From Enterococcus canis NBRC 100695 (lineage in GTDB: Bacteria; Bacillota; Bacilli; Lactobacillales; Enterococcaceae): a stretch of DNA of 64,000 nucleotides. A model generated the notes under the pieces. It was not told the origin of the DNA. It saw nothing but the letters and a program-made list of their open reading frames with translations, and ran no database searches. A program made the translations under genes and the position numbers. The stretch lies in contig NZ_BCQJ01000001.1 of NCBI RefSeq assembly GCF_001544375.1, forward strand, positions 124,001 through 188,000, read 5' to 3'. Positions 1-7,851 of this stretch are shown piece by piece (the first letter of the stretch is position 1; each line of letters begins with the position of its first letter).

Positions 1-404
1 GCGATCGACTTATCAAATTTTTTCAGTGGAATGTATTTATTATGAGTGGAGATTTTTCGTTTGCCGGTTTCGTCCAGGATTATGTCGTGAATCACGGCTT
101 GGCGTTTAGCCAAAAAGCTATTGCCCATGCCGATGACGCCGGTTACGGCTACATCCCCTTCTAGGAGCGCGTTAGTCGCCTGAGTAGTACTGTGTGCGAT
201 AAAGGTTACTTCGTCTGGCGCGATACCGTTTTCATTTAAGCATTTTTCAAAGGCCTGTACAACACCAGCAGAAACGCCTAATTCATCATCGTGAGTGGTT
301 TTAACAGACCCAATCCCTACGATTTCAAATGTATCATTATCAATAGCAACTGCTTTTGTATGGGTTCCCCCAACGTCGATACCGACGCGGATTGCACGTT
401 TCAT
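1..404 (-). CDS. Hydantoinase/oxoprolinase-family protein, N-terminal part (cut by window edge)
   Basis: The gene begins at ATG 404 behind an AGGAGG site and runs off the window, so only about 134 N-terminal residues are visible. They contain the ASKHA-type nucleotide-binding motif DVGGTHTK near residue 10 and STTQATNALLEG near residue 73, both typical of the hydantoinase A / 5-oxoprolinase N-terminal domain. Members of this family couple ATP hydrolysis to ring-opening or carboxylation reactions, usually with a HyuB partner that is not visible here. It is the last visible gene of the operon, 15 bp after the transporter gene. Its presence in a sugar-phosphate operon is unexpected; the substrate cannot be inferred. 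Confidence 0.85.
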   Translation of the reverse strand, partial: MKRAIRVGIDVGGTHTKAVAIDNDTFEIVGIGSVKTTHDDELGVSAGVVQAFEKCLNENGIAPDEVTFIAHSTTQATNALLEGDVAVTGVIGMGNSFLAKRQAVIHDIILDETGKRKISTHNKYIPLKKFDKSI

Positions 405-419
405 TTATTTTTCCTCCTC

Positions 420-1703
420 TTAACCAAACATCATGTAACAGATCATCACGTTGATTGCACCAGCGGCCCAGCCCCAAGGTACCCCAGTAAGCATGAATTC
501 TTTTGCGCCAACTTTTGAATAGTTTAACGCCCACAAGTTCCAAGATTGGGTTGGACATGTCGATAGGTTCATAGAAATTGTTGGGATATAGATTAATGGG
601 AACAACAGACTAACTGGGAAAATCCCCATTCCTTGTAAGATACCAACTGTGGCACTACCGGCCCCAAAGATCGTCAATGGGCCACGGAATAGTCCTAGTG
701 GAATCAAGATGGCAAAACCAATACACAATACTAAGGTACTGGTGGGCATGAAGTCACCGATAACTGCTTGGAAGAATGGTGCGGCGATTCCAGAAGCCTT
801 ATTAAACATTGGTAGAATGAATAAGAAACCAAGTAGTGAAGCGACGTCCACGACACCATCATAGAAAGTCCGCGTAATCAAGCGTGTGCCGTCTTTATAG
901 TTAGGTAATTTACCACAGACAGCTAACGCATATAATGAAGCGACGATAAAGGCTGGGATTGGTTGCCAGCCAAAAACGATTGCTAACAATACTGGAATAA
1001 CGGGAGTAATCAAGGCATAGACTGGAATGTCCTTTTTCTTTTCTACAGCCGAAGCAACCGCTGCCCAGTTATACGTGCGTTTTTTCCGTAAACCGAAGAC
1101 TAACATTAAAATAATCATGACGGTTTGAACGCCGAGAGCCGTAAAACCAAAGCGTAGGTAGCTCCAGTCGTATTGATATTCAGTAAAGATTCCTTGCATC
1201 TGTTTAAAGAGTACAATATTGACGTACATCCCACTACCGACACTCATTAAGTAAGACGTTACCGCCAATGGTTTCGGTACTCCTAGTGACATTAAGATTG
1301 GCAGTACAATGATCCCAATGGCAACAACGGCACCGGCACCGAATGTGGAAGTGAAAATCAAAGTTGTTACGATACACAATAAGATGGTTGTGAATAGTGG
1401 ATTTTCACCACTTAGCTCAACGGTTTTTTTGATTAAGCTAGAGGCAATTTCAGTTTCAATCAAGATGCGGCCAAACCAGCTACCGAAGATAACGATAACG
1501 GCTGTTGCCCCCCAGCTTTCCGGTCCACCTTGGAAAACGTCCAACATCGCTTGGTCCCATGTCAGCTGTCCGCCAACAATACTGAAGAATACCCAAATAA
1601 TTGCCATTACAAAGAATCCGACCATCAAGTTGCCGCCTTTAGCAGCAAAGCGAATCAATAAGAAATACGTGATCAATAAGATGACACCAATAATAAAGTC
1701 CAT
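420..1703 (-). CDS. Multi-spanning transporter (citrate/gluconate ion-transporter-like)
   Basis: A 427-residue protein, almost entirely hydrophobic, with about eleven predicted membrane segments and a polar break near residues 205-230. It has no ABC or PTS features. Overall length and the two-half arrangement resemble the ion-transporter superfamily (citrate/gluconate permeases), but no diagnostic motif was confirmed. It sits between the isomerase gene and the hydantoinase-like gene in the same operon, so it is the likely importer of the pathway substrate, probably an organic acid or sugar acid. The start is ATG 1703 behind AAGGAGAG. Family placement is moderate; role as a transporter is fairly secure. 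Confidence 0.7.
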   Translation of the reverse strand: MDFIIGVILLITYFLLIRFAAKGGNLMVGFFVMAIIWVFFSIVGGQLTWDQAMLDVFQGGPESWGATAVIVIFGSWFGRILIETEIASSLIKKTVELSGENPLFTTILLCIVTTLIFTSTFGAGAVVAIGIIVLPILMSLGVPKPLAVTSYLMSVGSGMYVNIVLFKQMQGIFTEYQYDWSYLRFGFTALGVQTVMIILMLVFGLRKKRTYNWAAVASAVEKKKDIPVYALITPVIPVLLAIVFGWQPIPAFIVASLYALAVCGKLPNYKDGTRLITRTFYDGVVDVASLLGFLFILPMFNKASGIAAPFFQAVIGDFMPTSTLVLCIGFAILIPLGLFRGPLTIFGAGSATVGILQGMGIFPVSLLFPLIYIPTISMNLSTCPTQSWNLWALNYSKVGAKEFMLTGVPWGWAAGAINVMICYMMFG

Positions 1704-1718
1704 TTTTCGCTCTCCTTT

Positions 1719-2258
1719 TTATTCCATATTTGAGTGTTGCTTGTTCGCGTCGTCGTTAGAAACCTTCAATTTGCGGCTTAACTCTAGACAGATATAATCC
1801 AATTGAATGTGCAGCGTTTGATCAAAGAGTGTGCTAAGTAACTGAATTGATTTCCCATTTCCCGTCTTGGTTGCACCGGGAATTACTAAAACTTGTGATG
1901 CTAAAGTGCCTAGTGGTGAATCAGCTTTACTAGTGATACCTAAGACGGCCGTCCCTTGCTTGCGAGCTTTCTCAGCTAAGCTGACAATGGTGCTGGTGGT
2001 CCCTGAACCGGAGATAGCAACTAGTACATCATCCTTTTGAATTGAAGGGGTGGTTGATTCACCAATGACAAAAGGCGTTAAGCCAATGTGCATCAAGCGC
2101 ATAGCAAAGCCCTTTCCTTGTAAGCCGCTGCGGCCTTCCCCTAAAACAAAGATTCGTTTACCAGAGCCTAACAATTCAATGGCAGTCTCCACCTCTTGCG
2201 GATCGACTTTGTCTAATACGTCCGTAATTTCCTTTAGTATCGTTTGCATGTCATTCAT
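1719..2258 (-). CDS. hxlB: 6-phospho-3-hexuloisomerase-like SIS-domain protein
   Basis: A 179-residue single SIS domain, the usual length for phosphohexuloisomerase (PHI/HxlB), which interconverts 3-hexulose 6-phosphate and fructose 6-phosphate. Visible motifs are GEGRSG at residues 40-45 followed by GFAMRLMHIGL, SGSGTT near 83-88 and FDQTLH near 145. PHI enzymes usually read GAGRSG, so residue 41 is Glu instead of Ala. The gene overlaps the preceding synthase-like gene by 8 bp, the classic hxlA-hxlB pairing. The position in a kinase-containing operon suggests a catabolic role rather than formaldehyde fixation, which is inference. Confidence 0.82.
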   Translation of the reverse strand: MNDMQTILKEITDVLDKVDPQEVETAIELLGSGKRIFVLGEGRSGLQGKGFAMRLMHIGLTPFVIGESTTPSIQKDDVLVAISGSGTTSTIVSLAEKARKQGTAVLGITSKADSPLGTLASQVLVIPGATKTGNGKSIQLLSTLFDQTLHIQLDYICLELSRKLKVSNDDANKQHSNME

Positions 2259-2874
2259 CCAACAAAACCTCCAAATATTTTTCTAGTTCCTTTTGTGGCG
2301 CCTCTTTTCCAACAATGGCACTGCCAACAATTGCTATTTCAAGGGGCGTTTCTTTTAACGCCGCCATTGTTTCTAAATTCAAGCCGCCCGCTAGTGCGAT
2401 GCGTTTGATATGAGGGAAACGTGTGACAAAGCGTTTGACTTCATCTACGACCGAAACTTTCTGATTGCTGTCTTTCGAAAAATGCATCGCGTAGATTGCG
2501 TTCTCGAAGTGGGCGATTCGTTCAATCCGTTCCTCGTCACATTCTAATAGATCAATCAGCACTTCCTTTCCAAATTTTTCGGCAACTTGGTAGCAAATTT
2601 CTACGGTTTCGTAGGCACCGGCCCCCATAACCGTCAAAATATCAGCACCTGCTTCAAAATACTTGGTGAATTCATACGCTGCTTCATCAATCGTCTTTAT
2701 ATCGACTAATAGTTTGGCAGTACCCTTAAAAGTTTTTGTTTCTGTTACACATTGAAGTCCATAATCTTTACTTAATGAAGTGCCGATTTCGATAATGTCG
2801 GCTTGATTCAATTCTTGAACCAATTCCTTGGCACGAGCCAGTGGGACCCGGTCAATAGCGACTTGTAATCTCAT
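2251..2874 (-). CDS. hxlA: 3-hexulose-6-phosphate synthase / keto-gulonate-phosphate decarboxylase-like enzyme
   Basis: A 207-residue (beta/alpha)8 protein of the orotidine-phosphate-decarboxylase suprafamily. The suprafamily signature D-x-K-x-x-D is present at residues 58-63 (DIKTID), the family EIGT segment at about 29-32, and phosphate-binding loops near IALAGG (about 163) and IVGSAIVG (about 182). HxlA catalyses aldol addition/cleavage of formaldehyde and ribulose 5-phosphate; UlaD relatives decarboxylate 3-keto-L-gulonate 6-phosphate. The residues after DIKTID (EAAYEF) differ from the HxlA-typical segment, so substrate is open. It overlaps the kinase gene by 4 bp (ATGA) and pairs with a PHI gene, which favours a hexulose phosphate. 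Confidence 0.75.
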   Translation of the reverse strand: MRLQVAIDRVPLARAKELVQELNQADIIEIGTSLSKDYGLQCVTETKTFKGTAKLLVDIKTIDEAAYEFTKYFEAGADILTVMGAGAYETVEICYQVAEKFGKEVLIDLLECDEERIERIAHFENAIYAMHFSKDSNQKVSVVDEVKRFVTRFPHIKRIALAGGLNLETMAALKETPLEIAIVGSAIVGKEAPQKELEKYLEVLLDE

Positions 2875-3842
2875 GCCGTTGCTCCTTCCTGTGTATGATC
2901 TTTGATAAAATCAGCTAGCCGCTCAGGTGTGGGTAAGTTTTCATTATCACTAATATGGCTAACTTGAATTGCGCCAATCGCGTTTGCCCGCTGCAATAAA
3001 TCTGGCATTGAAAGATTTTCCAAAATACTGGTGATCACGCCTACCGCAAATCCATCGCCGGCACCTACTGTATCGACAACTTCAGCTAGGCGGAAGCCTG
3101 GTGCATCCAGTGTGTGGATACCATCTTGCTCTTGCCACATGGCGAAAGCGCCGTTGGGTCCCTTTTTAATAATGACCCCATGAGCACCGAGATCGAGATA
3201 AAATTGGGCAATTTGTTCTGGTTCAGTATAGCCAGTTAGGATAAAGCCTTCGCCAATCCCTGGTAAAACAAAATCACATAATGAAGCGATTTCATTTATG
3301 CGCGCAACCATTTTTTCTTGTGAGCCCCATAAGACCGGCCGTAAGTTAGGATCAAAGGTGATGAAGCTGCCGGCTTTTTTCGCTTTTAAAATTAATTCCT
3401 TAGTTAATTGGAAAGTTTCATCATTAAGCGCCATGAAGATGCCCGTCACATGGAAAACATCCACATCAGAAAAATCGATTTTTGCTAAAACTTCTCTCGT
3501 TAACTGAGAAGCTGCCGAGCCTTTACGGAAATACACGACTTCAGGATCGTTTTTTGAATCCTTGTTCTTCAATTGGAAACCAGTCGGGAAATTTTCGTTA
3601 TATTGCAGATAATTGGTACCTACAGATTCTTGTTTTAAGAAATCACTGATATATTCGCCAAAAGGATCTTGACCTAATTGTGTGATATACTCGATCTCGT
3701 GTCCCAAGCGAGATACCCCTACAGAAACATTAACCTCCGCGCCCGCTACAAAGCGCTGAAAAGTCTCTACATCTTTCAATTTACCTTCCGTTTGTGCGAC
3801 GAACATAGCCATTGGTTCACCGATAGTCAATACTTTACCCAC
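2871..3842 (-). CDS. PfkB-family sugar kinase, 2-keto-3-deoxygluconate-kinase-like
   Basis: A 323-residue ribokinase/PfkB kinase. The N-terminal signature around residues 28-45 (FVAGAEVNVS then VGVSRLG), the segment YFRKGSAAS near 104, DPNLRPVLW near 167 and the ATP/anion-hole motif DTVGAGDGFA near 257 are visible; the Asp in GAGD is the expected catalytic base. The first and third motifs resemble KdgK, so the substrate may be a 2-keto-sugar acid or a keto-hexose. The start is GTG 3842 behind AAGGAGG and overlaps the upstream gene by 8 bp. No KDPG aldolase gene follows; the HxlA-like enzyme occupies that position. Confidence 0.85.
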   Translation of the reverse strand: MGKVLTIGEPMAMFVAQTEGKLKDVETFQRFVAGAEVNVSVGVSRLGHEIEYITQLGQDPFGEYISDFLKQESVGTNYLQYNENFPTGFQLKNKDSKNDPEVVYFRKGSAASQLTREVLAKIDFSDVDVFHVTGIFMALNDETFQLTKELILKAKKAGSFITFDPNLRPVLWGSQEKMVARINEIASLCDFVLPGIGEGFILTGYTEPEQIAQFYLDLGAHGVIIKKGPNGAFAMWQEQDGIHTLDAPGFRLAEVVDTVGAGDGFAVGVITSILENLSMPDLLQRANAIGAIQVSHISDNENLPTPERLADFIKDHTQEGATA

Positions 3843-4566
3843 GTTGTTCTGCCTCCTTCATTTTTGCTACTTCACCGGGAATCTGTGCCACGGTCATGGG
3901 ATATTCTAAAACATATGGAACGGGTAGTCCTAGAAATTTACGCCAATCCAGCGCGCCCTCTTCTAGTAAAGTTGTCTGTTTATCTTGAAGATTCTTCATA
4001 TGGAAGACGGTGATGTAAGGCTTTAAGGCGTTGAAGGCTTGATAAGGATCTTCCTCCATTACTAACCAATTGCCTAAATCAAAGGTATAGCCAACAGGCA
4101 AGCTCTGCTCTTCAATAGCAGTCAAGGCAGCTTTGACAGGACCGTAATGACCGTTTTCTTCAGTTTGATCATTTTCAATCGTCAGGTTTATCTGATAGCT
4201 ATCTAACAGCGCTGTTAACTCTGACGTTTTCACCTGCGAAATCCCCGTCAAATCGCCAATATTCATTTTGACAGAGCGCACATTTAATTGCTCTGCTTCT
4301 CTCAGAAATAATTCGAGATCAGGATGGAGCCCGTTAGTGGTAAACAAAGGTAACGGGATTGAGAGAAACGTTTGCCAGCCTTTATGTTTACCGGTTTCCA
4401 AAAACTCTTGAAAAACGGCTTGGCGCTCGTCTTTCGTTTCAGGGAAATATTCGTAGCGCAACTCGATTCCTGCGATAGGAAGATCTAAAGCCGCTACCTG
4501 TTGAACAAAATCTTGTTGTGAAAGCTCTTCTTCTAACGAAATAATCGTATTAAGCAATAAATTCAT
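3835..4566 (-). CDS. TIM-barrel sugar-phosphate isomerase/epimerase-like protein
   Basis: A 243-residue protein of the xylose-isomerase-like / AP-endonuclease-2 TIM-barrel group. Candidate metal ligands are spread as expected: Glu in IELRYEY near 37, Glu in TIENDQT near 129, Asp in TFDLGNW near 163, His in TVFHMKN near 189 and Glu in VLEYP near 221. Such proteins isomerise, epimerise or dehydrate sugars and keto-acids. It is the first enzyme gene after the regulator, with a 20 bp gap, and overlaps the kinase gene. It may prepare the substrate for the kinase, but the reaction cannot be read from sequence. Confidence 0.7.
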   Translation of the reverse strand: MNLLLNTIISLEEELSQQDFVQQVAALDLPIAGIELRYEYFPETKDERQAVFQEFLETGKHKGWQTFLSIPLPLFTTNGLHPDLELFLREAEQLNVRSVKMNIGDLTGISQVKTSELTALLDSYQINLTIENDQTEENGHYGPVKAALTAIEEQSLPVGYTFDLGNWLVMEEDPYQAFNALKPYITVFHMKNLQDKQTTLLEEGALDWRKFLGLPVPYVLEYPMTVAQIPGEVAKMKEAEQRG

Positions 4567-4586
4567 AAACTAAGGAAGACCCCTTT

Positions 4587-5573
4587 CTATAGTGAATGCC
4601 GGATGTGCAGTTCTGACGGAATCTCGATACGCTCCACCGGGATCCCTTCTTGAATTTCAGCTACTAATAGCTCAGCTGCGCGTAACCCAATTTGATGCGG
4701 GTTTTGGTGAATCGTGGTAATACCTGGTGGCACTAGTTCAGCCCAGAACCAATCATCAAAACCAGAGACACCGCAGTCTTTCGGAATTTCTAAACCTAAG
4801 CGTTTTAAAGTTGCCACGACTTCGTATAAGGCATTACCGTTTGCCGCGAAGAACGCAGTTTTTTCTTTAAGAGGATGTGCCGCTAGATAGGCTTCTAATG
4901 AGTATCCCTTTTGTGTCAGCTCCACTAAATCTAAGGGAATATTTTGGGTCATCGCCTCGACGCGCATCCCATCATACCGCTCAACCCGCGGACTAATATT
5001 TTCAATTGGTTCTGAAACATGGATGATTCGTTGATAACCTAGCTGAATGATATGGTTAGCTAGCTCTTTTGTTACCTGGTAATTATTGGATTGAACCGTT
5101 GTCCAGTGACTGTTAACTAAGGAGCGGTCAATTAAGATCGTTGGGATTGCGGCATCTTGTAACAGTTTGAAATCTTCGATATTCGTTGAAACAGGTTGAA
5201 GTAAAATACCATCAATATTTTGATCTAATAATTTCTGTAATGCTTTTTGTTCTGCTTTCTTTGAATTGTTGGTATTCATGATTAAGATTTGATAGTCTGT
5301 ACCTTCCAAGGCATCCTGTACGGACTTAATAAGATAAGCAGAGTATAGATTTTCGATATCGGCGACTAAAAGACCTAGCAGATAACTCTTTTTAGATTTG
5401 AGATACTGTGCTTGTTTACTAGGACGGTAGCCGACTTCTTCAATAATTGCTTTAATTTTTGCTTTCGTTTTGAGGGACATATTGCCATATTTGCCGTTTA
5501 AGTAACGAGAAACCGTCGTTTTAGAGACCCCGGCGCGAGTGGCGATGTCCTGAATCGTCAAATTTTCTTTCAT
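4587..5573 (-). CDS. LacI/GalR-family transcriptional regulator of the sugar operon
   Basis: A 328-residue repressor-type protein. The N-terminal helix-turn-helix at about residues 6-26 (IQDIATRAGVSKTTVSRYLN) is typical of LacI, and the hinge and periplasmic-binding-like effector domain follow (LLGLLVADIEN near 67; GVSGFDDWFWAELVPPGITT near 260). It is the first gene of the operon, and its promoter carries a palindromic AACCGGTT site of LacI type. Autoregulation and control of the downstream genes are therefore likely. The inducer is unknown but should be a pathway intermediate. Confidence 0.92.
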   Translation of the reverse strand: MKENLTIQDIATRAGVSKTTVSRYLNGKYGNMSLKTKAKIKAIIEEVGYRPSKQAQYLKSKKSYLLGLLVADIENLYSAYLIKSVQDALEGTDYQILIMNTNNSKKAEQKALQKLLDQNIDGILLQPVSTNIEDFKLLQDAAIPTILIDRSLVNSHWTTVQSNNYQVTKELANHIIQLGYQRIIHVSEPIENISPRVERYDGMRVEAMTQNIPLDLVELTQKGYSLEAYLAAHPLKEKTAFFAANGNALYEVVATLKRLGLEIPKDCGVSGFDDWFWAELVPPGITTIHQNPHQIGLRAAELLVAEIQEGIPVERIEIPSELHIRHSL

Positions 5574-5597
5574 AGATTTACCTCTTTTTCGCTTTTA

Positions 5598-5643
5598 GGG
5601 AACCGGTTAACTAGATTGTAAGCGCTAACTACAAAAATGTCAA
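5598..5643 (-). promoter_or_regulatory. Promoter, cre box and LacI-type operator of the sugar operon
   Basis: On the minus strand TTGACA (5638-5643) is followed after 17 bp by TACAAT (5615-5620). A catabolite-responsive element matching WTGNAANCGNWNNCW at every defined position covers 5616-5630 and overlaps the -10 box. A palindrome, AACCGGTT, at 5601-5608 extends to GTTAACCGGTTCC and sits around the transcription start. Together they predict CcpA repression plus control by the operon's own LacI protein. Confidence 0.75.
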
Positions 5644-5672
5644 TAACGTTTGTCATTTTTATAGAATTATCT

Positions 5673-6083
5673 CTATTTTTTTGGCTTTTCGTGAAACTGT
5701 TCGCCGAACTTGGATAGAATCATTAGAACTGCTGCTAGGAGTAAAATGGAGAGTGCAAGTAACAAGGTTTGTGTACCCTTTTCATGAATCACTAGTAATT
5801 GTCGTAAGATAGCGGTCATGCTGATGAGAATCAGGTAGCGGATAGGAATGTGGTGTCCTTCTTGAATATAGCGTACCAGCATAATCACAAACTCAAACAA
5901 CATGAAGAATGACGTGATTTCTTGCATCACAGTAGAAAAGTTTTGTGGGTTTACCGGCATAAAAACGAGTCCGACTAAATCATACAGATGACGAATCATA
6001 TAAAAGATGACAATGACGGCTAAGGTTCCTAAGATGATATCCAGCACGACGTTTATTACACGTTTATAAAAACTAAAATGCAT
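5673..6083 (-). CDS. psiE: PsiE-family small membrane protein
   Basis: A 136-residue protein, the same length as E. coli PsiE, with four hydrophobic segments (about 13-32, 56-74, 82-96 and 104-124) and the EGHHIPIRYLILIS-type loop between segments two and three. PsiE is phosphate-starvation-inducible in E. coli, but its function is unknown. ATG 6083 is preferred over GTG 6086 because GGAGGG sits 7 nt upstream. It is a separate transcription unit behind a terminator. A site matching the sugar-operon operator lies 60-75 bp upstream of the start codon. Confidence 0.8.
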   Translation of the reverse strand: MHFSFYKRVINVVLDIILGTLAVIVIFYMIRHLYDLVGLVFMPVNPQNFSTVMQEITSFFMLFEFVIMLVRYIQEGHHIPIRYLILISMTAILRQLLVIHEKGTQTLLLALSILLLAAVLMILSKFGEQFHEKPKK

Positions 6084-6128
6084 CACAACTCCCTCCTTTT
6101 TCTCTAAGATAGCAGAAAAACGAGCGTA

Positions 6129-6158
6129 ATGAAAGCGCTTTTTGGTTTACCGGTTAAC
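6129..6158 (-). promoter_or_regulatory. cre-like site and LacI-type operator upstream of psiE
   Basis: GTTTACCGGTTAAC at 6145-6158 shares ACCGGTTAAC with the operator at the sugar operon promoter. A cre-like sequence with one mismatch to consensus lies at 6129-6143. Both sites lie between the upstream terminator and psiE. A convincing -35/-10 pair was not found, so the exact promoter is open. Confidence 0.5.
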
Positions 6159-6170
6159 TTTTTTTGCAAA

Positions 6171-6210
6171 AAAACCGTTTCTTCAGCTAGACAGTCGAAG
6201 AAACGGTTTT
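6171..6210 (-). terminator. Terminator of the free-Met-sulfoxide reductase gene
   Basis: A 14 bp inverted repeat (6171-6184 with 6197-6210) is followed on the minus strand by a run of T. It lies 27 bp past the stop codon of the gene at 6237-6692. Confidence 0.85.
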
Positions 6211-6236
6211 ACTTCTATTTTGTTTGATGGGTCTTT

Positions 6237-6692
6237 CTAATAAAGCTCAGCTAGCTGTTCCGCCAGTTGTTCCAAGTAATGTTGATCTGTGGCATCGTAA
6301 GCATGAGTCTGGCTGTGGTCTAAATCAATGACGCCAATCAAACGTTCTCCTTTTACGATGGGGACTACGATTTCAGACATTGCTGCGGAATCACAGGCTA
6401 TATAATTGGCATGCTGTTTTACATCATCAACTATTATTGTTTGACGTTTTTCAGCAGATTCTCCGCAAACGCCCTTCCCCATCCTGATTCGTGTACAAGA
6501 AACGCGGCCTTGAAACGGTCCTAATATTAGCTCCTCACCATCATATAAATAGAAACCAGTGAAAACAGAGCCTGGTAAGGTTTCATTCAAAAGTGCGGAG
6601 CTGTTGGCTAAAGCAGCAATTGGATCTTTTTCCAAATCCAGTAATCCTGCCTGTTGCTGAAGCATCAATTCGTATGTTGCTTGTTTATCCAT
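6237..6692 (-). CDS. msrC: Free methionine-(R)-sulfoxide reductase (GAF domain)
   Basis: A 151-residue single GAF-domain protein of the usual fRMsr length. Three cysteines stand at the positions conserved in the family: Cys66 (SCTRIRMGKG), Cys76 (KGVCGESA) and Cys100 (YIACDSAAMSEIVVP). The enzyme reduces free methionine-R-sulfoxide in the cytoplasm using thioredoxin, protecting against oxidative damage. It is monocistronic, with its own terminator downstream. Confidence 0.93.
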   Translation of the reverse strand: MDKQATYELMLQQQAGLLDLEKDPIAALANSSALLNETLPGSVFTGFYLYDGEELILGPFQGRVSCTRIRMGKGVCGESAEKRQTIIVDDVKQHANYIACDSAAMSEIVVPIVKGERLIGVIDLDHSQTHAYDATDQHYLEQLAEQLAELY

Positions 6693-6810
6693 CTACGTCC
6701 TCTCCCTTAACCGCTAATAATGCTTTAGTATAGTAGAAAGTTTCCCAAATAGCTAGTGTCATTTTACAGCTTCGTGACATTTCTCGCTAGAAAACGATTA
6801 CTTTGAATAT

Positions 6811-6902
6811 TTTGTAATAATTCTAGGTTTTTTGTAAAAATGGCAACGTAACTTTAACGCCCCTTTTACATAAATTGACATCAAAATATGGTTTAATACA
6901 TC
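6811..6902 (+). promoter_or_regulatory. Probable promoter region of the NlpC/P60 gene
   Basis: TTGACA at 6875-6880 is a clear -35 box; the best -10 candidate 16 bp on (TACATC, 6897-6902) is poor. Upstream, TTTGTAA occurs twice exactly 20 bp apart (6811 and 6831), two helical turns, which would suit an activator binding one DNA face. The identity of any regulator is unknown. Confidence 0.35.
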
Positions 6903-6932
6903 TCGTACCTCTTTTTGAAAGGAAGATGATGA

Positions 6933-7832
6933 TTGAAACAATCGTTAATTAAAAATACAGTCACAGTCGCTGCTTTAAGTGCAGCTTTATTTATGGGCGG
7001 TCAATCCTTGGCTGCTACAAAAGAGGATGTTACCTCTCAAAAAGCAACAATCGAAAAAATTAGTCAAAAAATCGAGACTACTACTACTACCGCAAAGAAA
7101 CTCGAAGCGGCCATAGAAAAAGTAAAAGATGAGAATCAAGCTTTAGCATTGCAACTTTCAGAGGAAAATCAAAAATTGGCTAACCTAAAAGAATTAGGTG
7201 CGGAAGATGTTCAGCCCCTCTCGCCATTGACGGTTACACCGCTAACTGCGGTCACTACAACCAATGATTCATTGAACAGCCTGACCCTTACTGTTGAGAA
7301 ATTGGCGCATGATTTGGAGCAAAAGCAAGATGATGAAAAAGAACTTTCGAAGGAAAAAGACAAAAATGAGGCAACGCAAAAAGAGTTAGACGAACAGAAA
7401 GCGGCTGCCCAAGCAACTTTAAATGAGCTTGAAGAAGCGGTAAAAGAAGCACAAGCTGAGGAACAAGCACTAAAGGAAACAACAGGTGGCAACAGTGCCC
7501 CTAGTATCGCCGCAAATTATTTAGGAACGCCTTATGTTTGGGGCGGTACGACTCCTAGTGGCTTTGACTGCTCTGGTTTAGTCCAATATGTGTTTAATCA
7601 GATGGGCATCAGCGTAGGCCGGACTACCACTGATCAAGAAAGTGCCGGCACGTCAGTTTCGATGGACGCACTTCAAGCGGGTGATTTATTATTCTGGGGT
7701 TCACCTGGCGCTAGCTACCACGTCGCAATCTATGTAGGAAATGGTGAATATATTCATGCACCAGTTCCAGGCGATGTCGTAAAATACGATACAATTAGTG
7801 GCTATACGCCTTCTTTTGCAATTCGCGTTTAA
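6933..7832 (+). CDS. Secreted NlpC/P60 peptidoglycan endopeptidase with coiled-coil domain
   Basis: A 299-residue secreted cell-wall hydrolase. Residues 1-28 form a signal peptide (ending SLAA), residues 29-105 and 118-185 are Lys/Glu/Ala/Gln-rich coiled coil, and residues 192-299 are an NlpC/P60 domain with catalytic Cys213 (FDCSGL), His263 (YHVAIYV) and His275 (YIHAP). Such enzymes cleave D-Glu-diamino-acid or related peptide bonds and help separate daughter cells. The start is TTG 6933: AAGGAAG lies 7 nt upstream, while nearby ATGs are in another frame. It is transcribed alone and ends at a shared terminator. Confidence 0.93.
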   Translation: MKQSLIKNTVTVAALSAALFMGGQSLAATKEDVTSQKATIEKISQKIETTTTTAKKLEAAIEKVKDENQALALQLSEENQKLANLKELGAEDVQPLSPLTVTPLTAVTTTNDSLNSLTLTVEKLAHDLEQKQDDEKELSKEKDKNEATQKELDEQKAAAQATLNELEEAVKEAQAEEQALKETTGGNSAPSIAANYLGTPYVWGGTTPSGFDCSGLVQYVFNQMGISVGRTTTDQESAGTSVSMDALQAGDLLFWGSPGASYHVAIYVGNGEYIHAPVPGDVVKYDTISGYTPSFAIRV

Positions 7833-7851
7833 TAGTCGCCTGATCTAGATA

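Noticed and set aside
1309-1797. A 162-codon plus-strand ORF
   Set aside because: It is antisense to the transporter gene, has no ribosome site and looks like a shadow frame.
2251-2874. The HxlA-HxlB pair as a plain formaldehyde detoxification module
   Set aside because: LacI control, a cre box, a kinase and a transporter in the same operon point to carbon-source use; detoxification is kept only as an alternative.
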